A DNA stretch of 64,000 nucleotides from Ligustrum vulgare (GCA_963555705.1 OY743188.1:27177383-27241382), one strand, 5' to 3'. Counted from the first letter of the stretch, positions 21,832 through 34,199 are shown. Notes: a model not told the origin generated them from the sequence alone. Numbers and translations are program-made.

Positions 21832-23117
21832 AAACGTTCAGAATTTTATTAAAATGAAAAAAAAATAGATCGATGAACACTCCGATTTCATCATATTTCA
21901 TTTTCTATTTTTAAAGAGAAAATATTTACGTAATATTGACAATGTTTTTTATTTATTTTTACGAATTAAAAAAGTTTAATTATTTTCAAGAGGGGAAGGT
22001 AGATTAAGAAACTTCGGGACCTGAAATGTTAGTTTTAATTAGATTTTTCCGAATATACATTGCTAATACGTACATTAAACTTTATATACCAATAAATCAT
22101 CTACGCATCCCAATTTATAAAAGCGGCATGATTATTTAACCACAAGACATAATATTTTATTACTTACCCGTATGAATTGATTTTTTAAGAATCATTTTTT
22201 TTAACATTCATTCTCAAACAGTTAAGTTCCGTATAAATAGGCTACAACGTGAAACTACGACCAATGACACAAATTAAAAAAAAAAAAAAAAACCTCATAG
22301 ACGAACTATCAAAATATAAAAAAATATTCAAAACTTATTCAATAATTCTCAATACAACGTGACATTTTATTTTCCACCCGTTAGTCGAATGGTCATGTTA
22401 CTGAGGAAAAAAACTATTTTTATATGTTTTAAATAAACGTATTTGACCACATCCTATTTTGAAATAGAAGAGTTTGCTTACATTTCTTTATTATAATTTT
22501 GATAAAAAATAGTTTCACTTTGTTAAATTCTGTATTATATATTTTACATATTTTGATTATTTAAATATATAATATTAAACATAAATAAATGAACAAAATT
22601 ATTAAATAAATAAAATTAATTTTAAGATGACAAATGAATTGATGGAATATGAAGTTGTAAGAATTATTCGAATTTAATTGAACATACTTAAAAAGTTCAG
22701 ATGTTTATTATTTCTTTTAATTTCATAAAAAAAAAACTTGAATTGAAATTAATTATTTTGAACCAAGTTATATTTAATAAATTATAAATATCACTTTACG
22801 ATTTAAATAAAACAATTTTGAAATAGTGAGACATTAAAAAAAGTAAAAGGTACAAAATAAAACTTTTTATCTTTAATCTTTTATGTGATTTTAGGAACGA
22901 TAAGTTTATAGTTGGCTCTCCCTTTTGTATTTGTATTAACATTTTCGTTGAGATCTTAGATTTGACATATCCATATTGCATATTTTCCTATTTCAAAATA
23001 AAAGTATAATTATCAAAAGTATTCTGATTCATTGAAATAGTACTTCTATTTTATAAAAGACCGTTTATATGGGAAAAGTTCCAAAACATTTTTTGGGAAG
23101 TGTCTTCCCTTTATATA
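21829..23117. other. AT-rich DNA, nothing recognised
   Basis: No coding frame or element border supported. The last base (A, 23117) is the 5' insertion flank of Helitron C. Confidence 0.4.
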
Positions 23118-23866
23118 TCTCCTACTATATAAAAGGAGCCTAGCTACAGTAAAAAATTCCCGCCTACGATTTCCCCCCCAAAAGCATAGCTTTAGATTTT
23201 TTCCCACCAAGCTTTCCCTCAAAAATGTCACAGCAAAATCTTTTTAGTTTTTTTTTAAGTCATTAATTATCGCTAGCAAAAACAAGAGTGCAATATCCAA
23301 AAAGTCATCATTATCATTCACTTTTACATTGGAAAATGAGAAAGTAAACAATCCTTCACTTCACAGTAGCCATATGCAGATTTGTTGGCATATCTTTTCA
23401 GGATACTTTTACTGGCATATCTTTTCGAGATTAGTATCCATGTGCAGATTTTATTTTATTATTGCACAGACGCACAAGCCGATTTTCTGACGATCGTCCA
23501 TTTAAAACCAAGGAAATACAAATTAACCGGTTACAACGCTTTCAGCCTTTTGTTGTCCATAAATACCAGCTTATTTTATTTGTCAATGCTTTATACACAT
23601 TTTTAGAGAACACGGTTTGAAGGTAAGGAAAATCTCTACTAAGTTTTGCTAAGGTGTAAATGTTTTATGCATGAGTATAAAAAATGCATCTATTTTCACT
23701 TAATGCGTTTGATGCTCCCAAGTTAAGCTATCATAGTTTACAAGTACCAGCTTGAAGGTAAGGAATAACTGTCCTATCTTACCTACATGTTTTTATCTCT
23801 ACAGCAAATTCAGCAGTTGTTTGAATAAAATGTGGTACTGAATCGATGCTTGATGCTTCCAGGTTC

Positions 23867-24016
23867 ATGACTCCAGTTATTAACATGCTCGATGACATTG
23901 ATCCAATGAAAACAGAACGGGCATTCAAAGTACGCGTGGTTCGACATTAGGAAAACCAGAGCTATGGAAATAACAGTGACATCTACAGTCTGGATATGGT
24001 TTTCGTGGATAGAAAG
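23867..24016 (+). pseudogene. RPA1-like OB-fold (DUF223-type) exon remnant
   Basis: Replication protein A binds single-stranded DNA, and plant Helitrons often carry RPA-like copies. The frame reads TPVINMLDDIDPMKTERAFK, then VRVV; after a stop (TAG in CGACATTAG, about 23948) it continues SDIYSLDMVFVDRKG. This matches the start of an RPA OB-fold: a TP-I-L-P start, a KVRVVR strand, then SLEMVLVD-G. It ends at a GGTGTGT sequence that could be a 5' splice site. With its internal stop it is a remnant. OB-fold identity is moderately confident from pattern only. Confidence 0.6.
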
Positions 24017-24289
24017 GTGTGTCACCCATTTTTTTTTCGTTTCAAGCTGTGGTTCATTTTATTACGTTTGTGATATAACCTGTTCAACGAGAAAAATTAC
24101 AATAGATTAATAACATAATAAAACCTATCAAAACATTAAAATCAGGAATTTGTAGCATTTAGTTTCACATAACATACCATATTCTTAATTTGTGCATAGG
24201 ATAAATGCATTACACAGTATGTAACAATTAAAAAAATGGTTTTCCAGAATGAATGAACCTGTGTGTTTCTGCATGTAACAATTAAAATA

Positions 24290-24935
24290 TATAAATGTAT
24301 GCTAAATACTATTTATTATTTTACTTAATATTACACTTACTATTTTACATACTATTTTTAAAACTTAATCTTTGTACATAATACATTTTATATTATTTTA
24401 TTTTGAATAATGTATTTCATATAAGATTCTATATTGAAGATAATATTAAAATATTATCGCCCATAACTTATTTTATGTGACATTATATTAAAATTATATG
24501 TTAAATAAATATAAATAAGTGGTAGATACTTCATTTACATAAAGCTTATAAAAATGAAAATATAAACTTTTAATCGGTTTTTTTAATTCATATAATTTAA
24601 AGTTTACTTTCTATATTGTTTATTATGCAGTAAATAAGTGGTAGATACTTCATTTACATAAAGCTTATAAAAATGAAAATATAAACTTTTAATCGATTAT
24701 TTTTTTTAATTCATATAATTTAAAAGTTTACTTTCTATATTGTTTATTATACAGTACATATGTTAAATATGTACAATATATAAATGTATGCTAAATATTG
24801 TTTCTTATTTTACTTAATATTACACTTGCTATTTTAAATACTATTTTTTTAAACTTAATCTTTTTACATAATATATTTTATATTATTTTATTTTGAATAA
24901 TGTATTTCATATTATAAAATTCTATATTGAACACT
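24290..24935 (+). repeat. Nested direct repeats (about 150 bp and 120 bp)
   Basis: A segment of about 150 bp at 24290-24440 (ATAAATGTATGCTAAATA...) recurs at 24779-24935. Between them a 120-bp unit is tandemly doubled, at 24512-24631 and 24632-24752 (AAATAAGTGGTAGATACTTC). Confidence 0.85.
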
Positions 24936-25348
24936 AAAATATATTAAAATAATCCTGAAACACTAATAAATGCTGAAAATCAGTTCAACCAATGTTGAAG
25001 ATACAGGCGGCCACACAAGTCTCAATGGAAGCAATGACTACATCACATTAATTGCGTTATAGCTGTTCAGTCACTCTGAAATATTTTTTTTAAATTTTTC
25101 AATATTTTTTAATATTTTGCTTCTCTCTATCCCAGCTATTGTTTTGACACAACGTGTAATACACGGGCTGCATTAAATGTCAGTAGCTTTTTATCAAGAA
25201 CAGGTATTTCTTTGGTTTAAGGTAAGCAGATTTTGTTAACAAACGGTTGTCTCAATTATAACGCATTTCTTGAGAGCTTACCGCTAGGAAGAAATGGAGA
25301 TGAGAGGACTGTGAAAAAAGGTGATATTGAAGAAGGAAGAGGTAAGCA

Positions 25349-25564
25349 TTGGAGCCATGTATGGAATTAATTCAATTCTTCATTTATGTTATGGCTTTTC
25401 GGGACATGTCTGAATGTATAGCACCTACAAAGAAACCTAGAAGACTGTGTAACCTTTCATCTGGAAAACACAAAATACATAATGGTCTAATTGAGGGACT
25501 TAGTCACTCGAGATCAAATTTCATGTTAGAGGAGTCAAATCCGAATCTTTTAAGACAAGATTAG
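25349..25564 (+). CDS. Unrecognised 71-residue open frame in Helitron C
   Basis: The frame after GAAGAGGTAAGCATTGGAGCC encodes a basic, Ser-rich peptide with APTKKPRRLCNLSSGKHK, whose composition is less biased than surrounding chance frames. It could be an exon captured by the Helitron or the end of its RPA-like gene. No domain or splice structure can be confirmed, and it may be spurious. Confidence 0.2.
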   Translation: MEPCMELIQFFIYVMAFRDMSECIAPTKKPRRLCNLSSGKHKIHNGLIEGLSHSRSNFMLEESNPNLLRQD

Positions 25565-26189
25565 TTTTGGTTTGAGTGATGGTAAGTTAAGTTGTTCTAA
25601 TGACATATTAAATATTAATTATTTCCTTTGTGTCACAGGAGAGTGTGGAATATGTTCAAAGTTAGAAGTTTTTTTTTCTGTTTGTTACATGAGAGGATGC
25701 TAAATCTGTAGATGAGCTTTCGAACAGAGGTAATTTCCTTATGTTTTCATGAAAGACTTGACTGAAGTGTCAATTTTCTGTGAATCATGTTAGTTCTATA
25801 TTGTTTGAATATATTCTATATATTTGAAGGCAAAATTACACAAAACGTTGTTTAACCGGAAGAATGATCGGTACAAATTATTTCAAAATGCCATGAAATG
25901 TATATGAAATTTCGTCTTTTTTTTCAAAAATTTCCAAATTTTTTAGAGTAAAAAAAAAAAAAAGTAATGGACCTAATACCTATTAGTAGCTTACCTTCAA
26001 AATTTTTTAAGTTTATATTGATATGGCCTTCATTCAATAGATTATTAGATTCAACAACTTCGGGATAATGCAACTAGATCTCGCAGGGATACATGAACAA
26101 CAATTATAACCATATCAAGATTGAAGAACAAATATATTTAACATAATTTTTCACAATTGATTTATAGAAAATTGGGATCGAACCTCTAT

Positions 26190-26919
26190 TGATAAGATTC
26201 GAAGCGCTGAAGAAACGCCGGAAAGTTCCGAACTCAGGTTGTGGTTGGACGGATGAATCATGACCCGATATTCACGACGCGATGGGTCGACGATGCAGAA
26301 TAAAGAACCACGACTTTCAAAACGCCACAAGGATTTGCTCAATCTCCTTGATAAGTCTCTGATTTTGAACACTACAAATATTCTAGCAAATATTTGATAA
26401 GTTCGATATTTGAACGCCACAAGAAATATTCTTGATAAGTTCGAAAAACATAGGAATCCACCTATAACTTTTATTGAATCCTCAATAAAAACTGTTTATA
26501 TCAAAATCAAATCTCAAGTCTGAATTACAATGAATGGAAAAAACGTATAAATAAGCAAAATAAAACCCTAGTCGCTAATTTACTCAAAACAGAATTCTAA
26601 TTAGACTAAAATTCTAAAATAGGCAAACAAATAATTAAAAACAAAATTTAACCTAAAAATACGCAAAAACCCTAATTTCCGTCTGTATAATTGACTTGTT
26701 GTTTTAAAGGCCCAAATGATAGAATTTGACCATAAAATCAGTCGGCTCAAGGGTATTAGCCCATGAGTTTTGCTTAGTGGCCAATTTCTACTCGAAAACA
26801 CATATTATGCATCTAATTCCGACATGGTTGACTGGATTGCACTTTTATTTGGCTTGAATATTTAACTTTTTCCGTCAAGCCTGCTATGACTCTGATTGTC
26901 GAGGGTCTGGAACACATCA
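26190..26919 (-). repeat. 3' LTR of the 26190-29129 element
   Basis: 730 bp. On the minus strand it starts TGATGTGTTCCAGACC and ends CGAATCTTATCA. Same length as its partner, with scattered substitutions. Confidence 0.92.
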
Positions 26920-26935
26920 TACCCTCCTTCTTTAG
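26920..26935 (-). other. Polypurine tract
   Basis: The minus strand reads AAAGAAGGAGGGTA immediately before the TGATG start of the 3' LTR. Confidence 0.85.
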
Positions 26936-27255
26936 GATGATTCGTCCTGAATCATAGCTTTGTTCCTGTTGTTTCACTTCACCTCCTGGATCAAACGGAA
27001 AATTTCTCCTTCCATTGCATATGATCAACCAAAAATATTCTGCAACGGGGGTCACGTGAATGACTTGAAGTTGAAATACCTTTGGAAATTGGTGGTATTG
27101 CCCAAATTTCCACATACCATTAACCTACAAGAAAGAATTAAATAGAACGGGGAGGGAAATGTTAGGTTCATGAGGTATAAGGTATGGATCCTTGTATTCA
27201 TGAATATCACCGTCAATTCCACTTTTTGAACTAAGAGGCCATTCTCTTCACCTCG

Positions 27256-28044
27256 TTATCCTTTTGCAATTTCTTGCTCACCCCTCTCTATCTCTTTTCT
27301 CTCAAGCTCGGTTACTTTCTCTAACTCAAGATTTCCTAGCTCACCCACCTCTTCTAATTTTTTTCTTTGAAATTCAACCACATCTTCTACTTCCACATTC
27401 CTATCACCATGTTCGCACACTACCTCATCACTATTCAAATGTGGATCTACCAATTTAAAACCTAAATTTTGAACTTCTACCCCAACTTCTAATTCCTCAT
27501 CAAATTTTGGAATTTATTCACCTAATTCCACATTTTCAACTCCTACCACAAAGTTCGGGGTCTCTTCAACTAATTCATGTCTCAAGCCTCCCTCCTTCTT
27601 TTCAACTTTCATATCTCGAGGTTCAACATGATTTTCACTCTCTTCTAACCATCTGATTACCGTCTTTCGTTTCTCCTCCTTCCTTTGCAAATTAGCCAAA
27701 TATTTTCTTTCTGCCTCTCGTTCACACTTCAATCTTTCTTCATAAATTTCTTTTTGAATTTTCAAAATTGCTTTTGGATCAATCTCGGCTCCTCTCTTAA
27801 CCCCGATTCCATCCCTAGATTTAGGATCACGCCTATACTCCCTCCTAGATCTAGAATCCGATTGAGATCGCTCATTTTTCAATTTCCCCTCCCTTTCATC
27901 TAGTTTATCCAACCTCATCAAAGCATCATTCAAAAATCTCCACATACGATCTTTATCATTATCGTTACCCCTTCTAGATGGATATTTTTCTTGAAAATTG
28001 GACATTATAGAATTTATATAGAACGGAATGGAAAAGAAAAACAA
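27256..28044 (-). pseudogene. Charged coiled-coil-like protein of the non-autonomous element, one stop
   Basis: The likely start is the Met of MSNFQEKYPSRRGNDND (about 28003); an in-frame Met lies 13 codons upstream at 28044. The frame runs to a TAA at 27514-27516, then stays open in the same frame to 27256, about 262 codons from the upstream Met. The product is rich in Arg, Lys and Glu, with a heptad-like central stretch (KAILKIQKEIYEERLKCERE) and an acidic C-terminal half. No zinc knuckle, protease or RT motif is present, and I do not recognise a family. By position it replaces gag; it may be a degenerate gag N-terminus or an acquired sequence. A frame this long with only one stop suggests it was open when the copy inserted. 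Confidence 0.6.
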
Positions 28045-28385
28045 AGGATAAAGGAATTCAAAAAAGTGGTTCTTGAATGAATTTTTTTTTTTTTTGGATG
28101 AATTTTCGAAATAAAATAAAATAAATAATTTTTTTAAAATAAATCAGAAAATTCGACACGAAGACAACAAAACGAACGGAACAGGATTTGGATAAAAATC
28201 GAACAAAATAAACACATTTGAATTTTTGTCGAATTTTTATATGGATCAAACTGAAAAAAATTTACTGGCACGAAGAACACTCAAGAAAAAAAAGACTCAA
28301 CAACAAGATATGGATAATTCTTATGACAGACTCGATGATAAACATAAGAATTAAGCTGGATAGAAAAATCTGAATTCAGAGTCCA

Positions 28386-28397
28386 GCTCTGATACCA
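28386..28397 (-). other. Primer-binding site (initiator Met tRNA)
   Basis: TGGTATCAGAGC on the minus strand, two bases after the 5' LTR end, complementary to the 3' end of plant initiator tRNA-Met. Confidence 0.93.
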
Positions 28398-28399
28398 GA

Positions 28400-29129
28400 T
28401 GATAAGATTCGAAGCGCGAAAGAAACGCCGGAAAGTTCCGAACTCAGGTTGTGGTTGGACGGATGAATCATGACCCGATATTCACGACGCGATGACTCGA
28501 AGATGCGGAATAAAGAACCACGACTTTCGAAACACCACAAGGATTTGCCCAATCTCCTTGATAAGTCTCTGATTTTGAACGCCACAAATATTCTAGCAAA
28601 TATTTGATAAGTTCGATATTTGAACGCCACAAGAAATATTCTTGATAAGTTCGAAAAATATAGGAATCCACCTATAACTTTTATTGAATCATCAATAAAA
28701 ACTGTTTATATCAAAATCAAATCTCAAGTCTGAATTACAATGAATAGAAAAAACGTATAAATAAGCAAAATAAAACCCTAGTCGCTAATTTACTCAAAAT
28801 AGAATTCTAATTAGACTAAAATTCTAAAATAGGCAAACAAATAATTAAAAACAAAATTTAACCTAAAAATACGCAAAAACCCTAATTTCCGTCTGCAAAT
28901 TAACTTCCTATTTTGAAGCCCCAAATGATAGAATTTTGCCATAAAATCAGTCGGCTCAAGGGCATTAGCCCATGAGTTTTGCTTAGTGGCTCATTTCTAC
29001 TCGAAAAACATATGTTATGCATCTAATTCCGACATGGTTAACTGGATTGCACTTTTATTTGACTTGAATATTTAACTTTTTCCGTCAAGCCTGCTATGAC
29101 TCCGATTGTCGAAGGTCTGTAACACATCA
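28400..29129 (-). repeat. 5' LTR of the 26190-29129 element
   Basis: 730 bp, starting TGATGTGTTACAGACC and ending CGAATCTTATCA on the minus strand. Followed on the plus-strand side by TCTAT (29130-29134), the target duplication. Confidence 0.92.
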
Positions 29130-29134
29130 TCTAT

Positions 29135-30297
29135 ATTTCTGCATGTGCCGTTCTCCAGATCCAGGCTTTGGTAACAAAATTAGAGGAGGTGATCTTCTAG
29201 ATCCTGCAAGAGAAAAGGAAAATAAATTTATTTTTCTTTCTTCACCATCGAAAAATTTGCGCACGTTATTATTTAAAAGAAAAAATATCCAAGACCCACG
29301 ACAAGGAAAACATATCAAATGGGTTCCTTTTAATTTCACAATTCAGAAAAAATTTCATAGTACAAAATAATATTAATAATCTAACAGATTATTATTGTGG
29401 GGGAAAAAATTCAGTCGTTGCTAACCCGAAATAAATTGGTGCCAATAACAGAATGAAAGGTTAAAAGAATGATTTTTTTTTTTTTTTCTAGTAAAAACAG
29501 CCTTTTGTTGAATATTTTGATTTTAGAATTTCAAGAACATACAATTGAAGAAAATTAATATAAAACAAATGGATACCTTCCGAATCTAGATCTACCAGTT
29601 CCCGGAAAACACAGCGAAACACCATAGAATGCAAAAACTTCACAGCCGCCAAAAGTAAGGGTTTCGAAAAATGCGATTAACATTCTCAGATTTATGAAGT
29701 TTATTATTTAGAGCGTGTCGAAAAAGAAGAATTCATAAGGAAAGAAAAACAAAATCAAGAGAAACGATGATTCGAACAAGAGTAGGGTTTCGAAGGAGGG
29801 GTTATTGAGTGGTGATTCCAGAATCCTCTAAATTAAATCCATCTTATCTTTTCCGTTCTTTATGTTAGAAATGTCTGGAAGATGATAAGAAAGTAAGAGT
29901 GTAAGACACGATTTTTGCCTGTGAATGCGTGGAAGATAGTGAATGGTTTCCTTTGCCTTTTTTATTGTTTTTTTTTTTTTTTTAAAGCAGTCATTACAAT
30001 TAAATAATTGTGTTGAATCACACGTTTTTCCATTCAACTATTCAACCAAATTTCATCTAAAAATAATAATAAATCAATTTATAATTGTTACAATATTACG
30101 GAATAGAGCCTTATTTTTTTCTTAATTAGATATCATGTTTAACCAATTTGAATTAGTCATGTTGTGTATATATTTTTGTTTAAAATTACCCATTCACTCG
30201 CAAGTTAATTTTATGAAATGTTTTGCAGTTAATTTGATTGGAAAATCAATTAGAATATGTTTCTCTTATTAAAATTATTTATCACTTAATATAAAAT
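29135..30297 (+). other. Helitron C interior, right part, unassigned
   Basis: Sequence between the nested retrotransposon and the Helitron 3' hairpin. Short open frames at 29143-29370 on both strands have no recognisable domain. The stretch 29580-29830 is less AT-biased and may be captured gene sequence, but nothing can be named. Confidence 0.35.
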
Positions 30298-30323
30298 CGT
30301 GCATCGCACGGGTGAAAAACTAG
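30298..30323 (+). other. Helitron C 3' terminus with hairpin
   Basis: CGTGC / ATC / GCACG stem-loop, then GGTGAAAAA and the terminal CTAG, followed by T outside the element. Confidence 0.8.
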
Positions 30324-30568
30324 TTATATATAAAGATAAAGAGTATTTCTGTTCTAATACTCTTTTATTTATTTATTATTAAATTAATTTATTATCATCA
30401 TTTTACAACATTGTAATACAATTTCACATTATTATTCTCATATTATTAATATAATATTTAAAATATTACATCCAAATTTTAAAAATTGATTCGTCCACTC
30501 AAAGTTCATAGTTTAATATTGCATATATTATCTTATGAATTTAATAATCATACAAACTTCGATCCAAA
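30324..30568. other. AT-rich spacer
   Basis: No feature supported. Confidence 0.4.
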
Positions 30569-31502
30569 ATATTACAAATCCATTAATCCATGACTTTTAT
30601 TTTCATTTATTACATGAAAAAATATTTTACAACTTTAATTCACGTTCACCTTTCTTTTATTTGGGTTTCTACTCAAATTTCATAGTTTAGAATACATATG
30701 TTATGAATGTTATAACCGCATGACATTCTTCCAAAAGTTTACAATCTCATTCATTCGTGACTTTCATTTTTGTAGGTTATAAGAAAAAATATTATAAATT
30801 TTCATTTGTACCTTAAATCCTTATAGAATCCTTCCGACACAGAATAAATCAAAGCGTTTTTCAACTGTACTCTTAGCCTTTTGTGATGATCAAATATTTA
30901 ATAGATTTTATGAAATTTTAATGAAATTAATTTGTCGTTGAAAAGTGTTGGATACCATGAAATATATTTCATATATATAATTAAAATTAATTGTTGACTA
31001 TAATTTAAATTTAAATCTAGATTTGCTAGTCACTTACGTTTAACTAAAATTTCTCGTTTTTCATTTTATTATAATTTAATCATATAAATATTTTCTTTTT
31101 GTTTCAATGACGTCAGTCCAGCCACGTACCTTGAAAATCTTGATTTTTATTTAACTAAGGTTTAACAACATATTTATTGACACTTTGTGAGCTCAATAAC
31201 TTTACCTAATTTTTATCCCTTCATTAGAATTTACATCTTATAATCTACAAATATCCAATTATAGCTTATAAATAAACAGCCATATATAAGCAAGAAATCT
31301 CCTTGTCGATCTCTAATCATATTAGACCAACTCATACGCCAAAAATAATAATTCCAATTTCTATCTTTCATTATTGAAGTACAATATGTCATTACATATA
31401 TCTCTCATGATCTATATATTAAGATCAAACTTCCCTAAATATTTCTGAAAATCATAAGACATTTTTTGTATAATTTTTGAAAAATATCATAGTATGATAC
31501 AC
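30569..31502. repeat. Dispersed repeat D, copy 2
   Basis: Second copy of 11466-12331, about 19 kb away, with about 70 extra bases at 31303-31376. Both copies have a family-F MITE attached at the same right-hand junction (AGTATRATACACGAAAAT), so the MITE was present before duplication. Confidence 0.8.
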
Positions 31503-31692
31503 GAAAATTTTATGGAATCAGGTACCTGATTCCTTATGGAACCAAGTGATGAGATGACTGTCTAGTCAGCTCAATTAGAGTTTTTAAAATTAAAATTGGA
31601 GTCCACAAATTATGTCTAATTGGTAACTTACTAGGCAACCATCTCATCACCTAGTTCCATAAGGAACCAAGTACCTGGTTCCATAGAATTTT
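31503..31692. mobile_element. Short MITE, family F, copy 3
   Basis: Ends GAAAATTTTATGGAATCAGG and, from the right on the other strand, AAAATTCTATGGAACCAGG. It has an additional inner inverted pair around GGTACCTGATTCCTTATGG. The right flank does not match that of copy 2, so the duplication breakpoint lies at or just past the MITE. Confidence 0.7.
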
Positions 31693-31944
31693 GAATACAG
31701 TTGAACAAAATTGATCACTAAAGCAATCAATAGTTCATTATTTGATATATTTGAACAAAATCATTTTTGAGGTTTACTAGAAACTGTAAACTGTATAAAA
31801 TATTTTGTCTGCTTTTATGAAAAAGACACGAACCCATTGGGATCCACTTATAATTTAAAATTTATAGTAATAATCTTGATACGTGTGAATAAAAAGTGAG
31901 TAAAAGTAGTGAATCACATTATATAAGTTATCAAGATTTATTGT
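31693..31944. other. AT-rich spacer
   Basis: No feature supported. Confidence 0.35.
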
Positions 31945-32345
31945 CGAATTGTATCACGGGTGTAAATAATGAATTGTCAAGACACGAGCTCAGCTCGATG
32001 CATCATATGAGATTCAGCTCTTGAAAGAAAAAGGGCTCGGTCAACCCATGGTTAAAGACATGAACTCAGCTTGATCCATCGTATGAGATTCAACTCAAAG
32101 AAGAAAAAGGGCTCGGTCCAACCATGGTTTGTTGGATCATAGGTTTAGCTCTCGAGATTTCTCTCATCAAGATAGCCTACCTCTTATTCATTGATCGACA
32201 AGCTCGTACAACTAGCACAAACACACTCTTATGGGTTGGATGTTAGGGAAATACTCGGAAGATGATCATATGATTAGAGCACTTCTTTTTACATTAGGCC
32301 AACTGTCTAGCTATTGCTGACCTACCATGCCAATTGGGGATATAA
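31945..32345. repeat. Dispersed repeat E, copy 1
   Basis: Shares an ordered series of phrases with 51575-51955: TATCAYGGGTGTAARTARTGAAT, GATCCATC, AAGGGCTYGRTCMACCCATGGTT, GGTTGGATGTTAGG, GATCATATRATTAGAGCACTTCTT. It has an internal near-duplication (two GAAAGAAAAAGGGCTCGGTC phrases). Origin unknown. Confidence 0.75.
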
Positions 32346-34199
32346 GCATTCACCCTGTGTGACACATGGGCTTGTCAGCGACTAACATTTAAATTTATTA
32401 TTTATTAAATGTATAAATTATATCTGCAATACTAAAAACTCGAAAAATGCAGAATTAAAGGACTTTAAGATTCTGATTTAGATTTTCTTAAAAACTCGAG
32501 GCAAGATAACATCAAGAATGAACACGATAACTTGATTGTTTGTTTTGTGAAGAAGATTACCACAAGAAAAAAAATTTACATGCTTTTTATTCACACCACA
32601 ATTTACTATCCACTTACCATCTACATGAAATTCACAACTTACTTGAAAACTACACTAAACCTAGAACCATACCCATTATCTAAAGAAAATGTAATTTGTA
32701 ATAGTGATCTTAGGAGATGTGTGATTGAAAAGTTGAAAAAAAAAATCAATTTAAGTGTAAAAGCATTTTACAAAAGAATAAGATAATAAAACTTTTCAAA
32801 CTCTTCAATTCCAAATATGAGTACATAAAAATGATTAGGAGTTGTAAATATTCAATTATTATTTATTAGACATATACTATTGACACCACATGGTGAATAG
32901 TATCATGAACAAGCAACCAATTCCACATTTACGCTTCATACACCGATCATTATCAATTTTTTAAGTAGAAGGGCATTCATCAAGGCAGACTCTTGGACAT
33001 TGAATAGTTAGAAAAACATACAAATATAGATCTGTAGGCAACATTAATTAAACAAATTTTGAAAATTAGAAAGTGCTATGGTAATTTCGAAAAAGAATCC
33101 TAATATGAATGCTTCGCACTGTAGTATATTATGAATCTCAGAACTGAACCGGTGCAAGTTAGACGTGCACGATACGATGCACGTGCACCTGATCATTTTC
33201 GTTATGAATATATATTAAATTCTGGGGCATAACGCATTAAGAGGTATTTACTTCCAAGTGCCAACCCATTACTGCCACAAGGAATATTACATCCTTCTCC
33301 TGCTTTTTGAACATCGTTATTTTGCATTTCTTGAAGTTTTGAGACTCATCCAAACATTATCATCAACAGATCTTGTGGATGATTCATGCCGTTCATGAGA
33401 AAAGCAAAAAAATATAGTTAACCCTTGGCTCCCATTTCTTAAAACCAAGTTTTTAAAACACTCAATCTCAACCATCAATTTTAGTCACATCCACAAATTT
33501 GACTTTTCAAATATTTTTTAACCATCCATTCTCCCAAAAATACTATTTAAAACCACATAATTTTCCAAGTTATGGGGCGAAATAGGGGCTTAATACAGAA
33601 ATGATGGCATGGTCAATAAAAACAATAGGTAAAGGATGTTAGCAGCACATAATTAGAATAGTCCACCACTTGCAGCAACCAATTTATGTTGGCTGCATAG
33701 TTAATCAGACATAAGAGACAGGTTCATCTGCAATGTTAAAATGCAACAATGATCCGGGACAATAGGCTGCATTTGAGCTAATGACAAGTAGGTAAAGTTT
33801 GCAATAGCAATGACTAGATGCTTAGGTATTGTTGGATTCTCGAAGCAAAATTGACAGCGTTCTTTCTTTGTAAGGAAGTGGTTTGCCGAATTAGATATGT
33901 CATTTGATTTATGATTACTTCCCCCTCCTTTCTTTCGAGCCTTTTTCTTGGACCATAATCATAATCATAATAGATGAACATTTGTTTATGCAAATTGTAT
34001 GTGAAGACGGAAGACATAGAAGCTGCAAATTGACATATAGAATGAGTAGGTAACTTCTTCAAAGCATTAGATTTTGTGCTTGTTGAAATTATTCGATACA
34101 CCTCTCGAACTCAGTTACACATTCAAATGAACACCAAGCTCGACTCCAGTAATCAACACTCCTTGGTTGCTCCACTATATTCTAACTCACACAAGGATT
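32346..34199. other. Unassigned DNA
   Basis: Mostly AT-rich with short open frames on both strands and no recognised domain. 33440-33580 resembles 37125-37290 (CAATCTYAACYATCCAT, ACTTTTCAA, CTCAACCATTCATT phrases), probably a small MITE family whose ends I could not define. Confidence 0.35.

Larger units (their letters stand above)
26190..29129 (-). mobile_element. Complete non-autonomous LTR retrotransposon (2,940 bp)
   Basis: Two 730-bp LTRs (26190-26919 and 28400-29129) frame a 1,480-bp interior. The 5-bp target duplication TCTAT lies at 26185-26189 and 29130-29134. The primer-binding site TGGTATCAGAGC (28386-28397, minus) matches the initiator-Met tRNA 3' end, and a polypurine tract (AAAGAAGGAGGG) abuts the 3' LTR. 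There is no gag zinc knuckle, protease, integrase or RT, only one highly charged open frame. Mobility must have depended on enzymes supplied by another element. The LTR pair is very similar by eye, so the insertion is fairly young. It sits inside Helitron C. Confidence 0.92.
23118..30323 (+). mobile_element. Helitron C, hosting a nested LTR element
   Basis: The 5' end at 23118 reads TCTCCTACTATATAAAAGG after an A, matching the TC...TACTATATAAAAGG start of plant Helitrons. The 3' end is CTAG at 30320-30323 followed by T, preceded by a CGTGC-ATC-GCACG hairpin at 30298-30310. The span is 7,206 bp, or about 4.26 kb without the nested 26190-29129 retrotransposon and its duplication. An OB-fold remnant like the RPA proteins carried by some plant Helitrons lies on the same strand near the 5' end. 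No Rep-helicase is seen, so it would be non-autonomous. That both ends belong to one element is inferred from orientation and spacing. Confidence 0.6.

Noticed and set aside
27264..27903. Plus-strand frames opposite the charged protein of the non-autonomous element
   Set aside because: Antisense shadows of the Glu/Lys-rich coding strand.
33150..33180. CGTGCA...TGCACG palindrome near 33155-33175
   Set aside because: It is short, and no Helitron CTRR end follows on either strand, so not called as a Helitron terminus.
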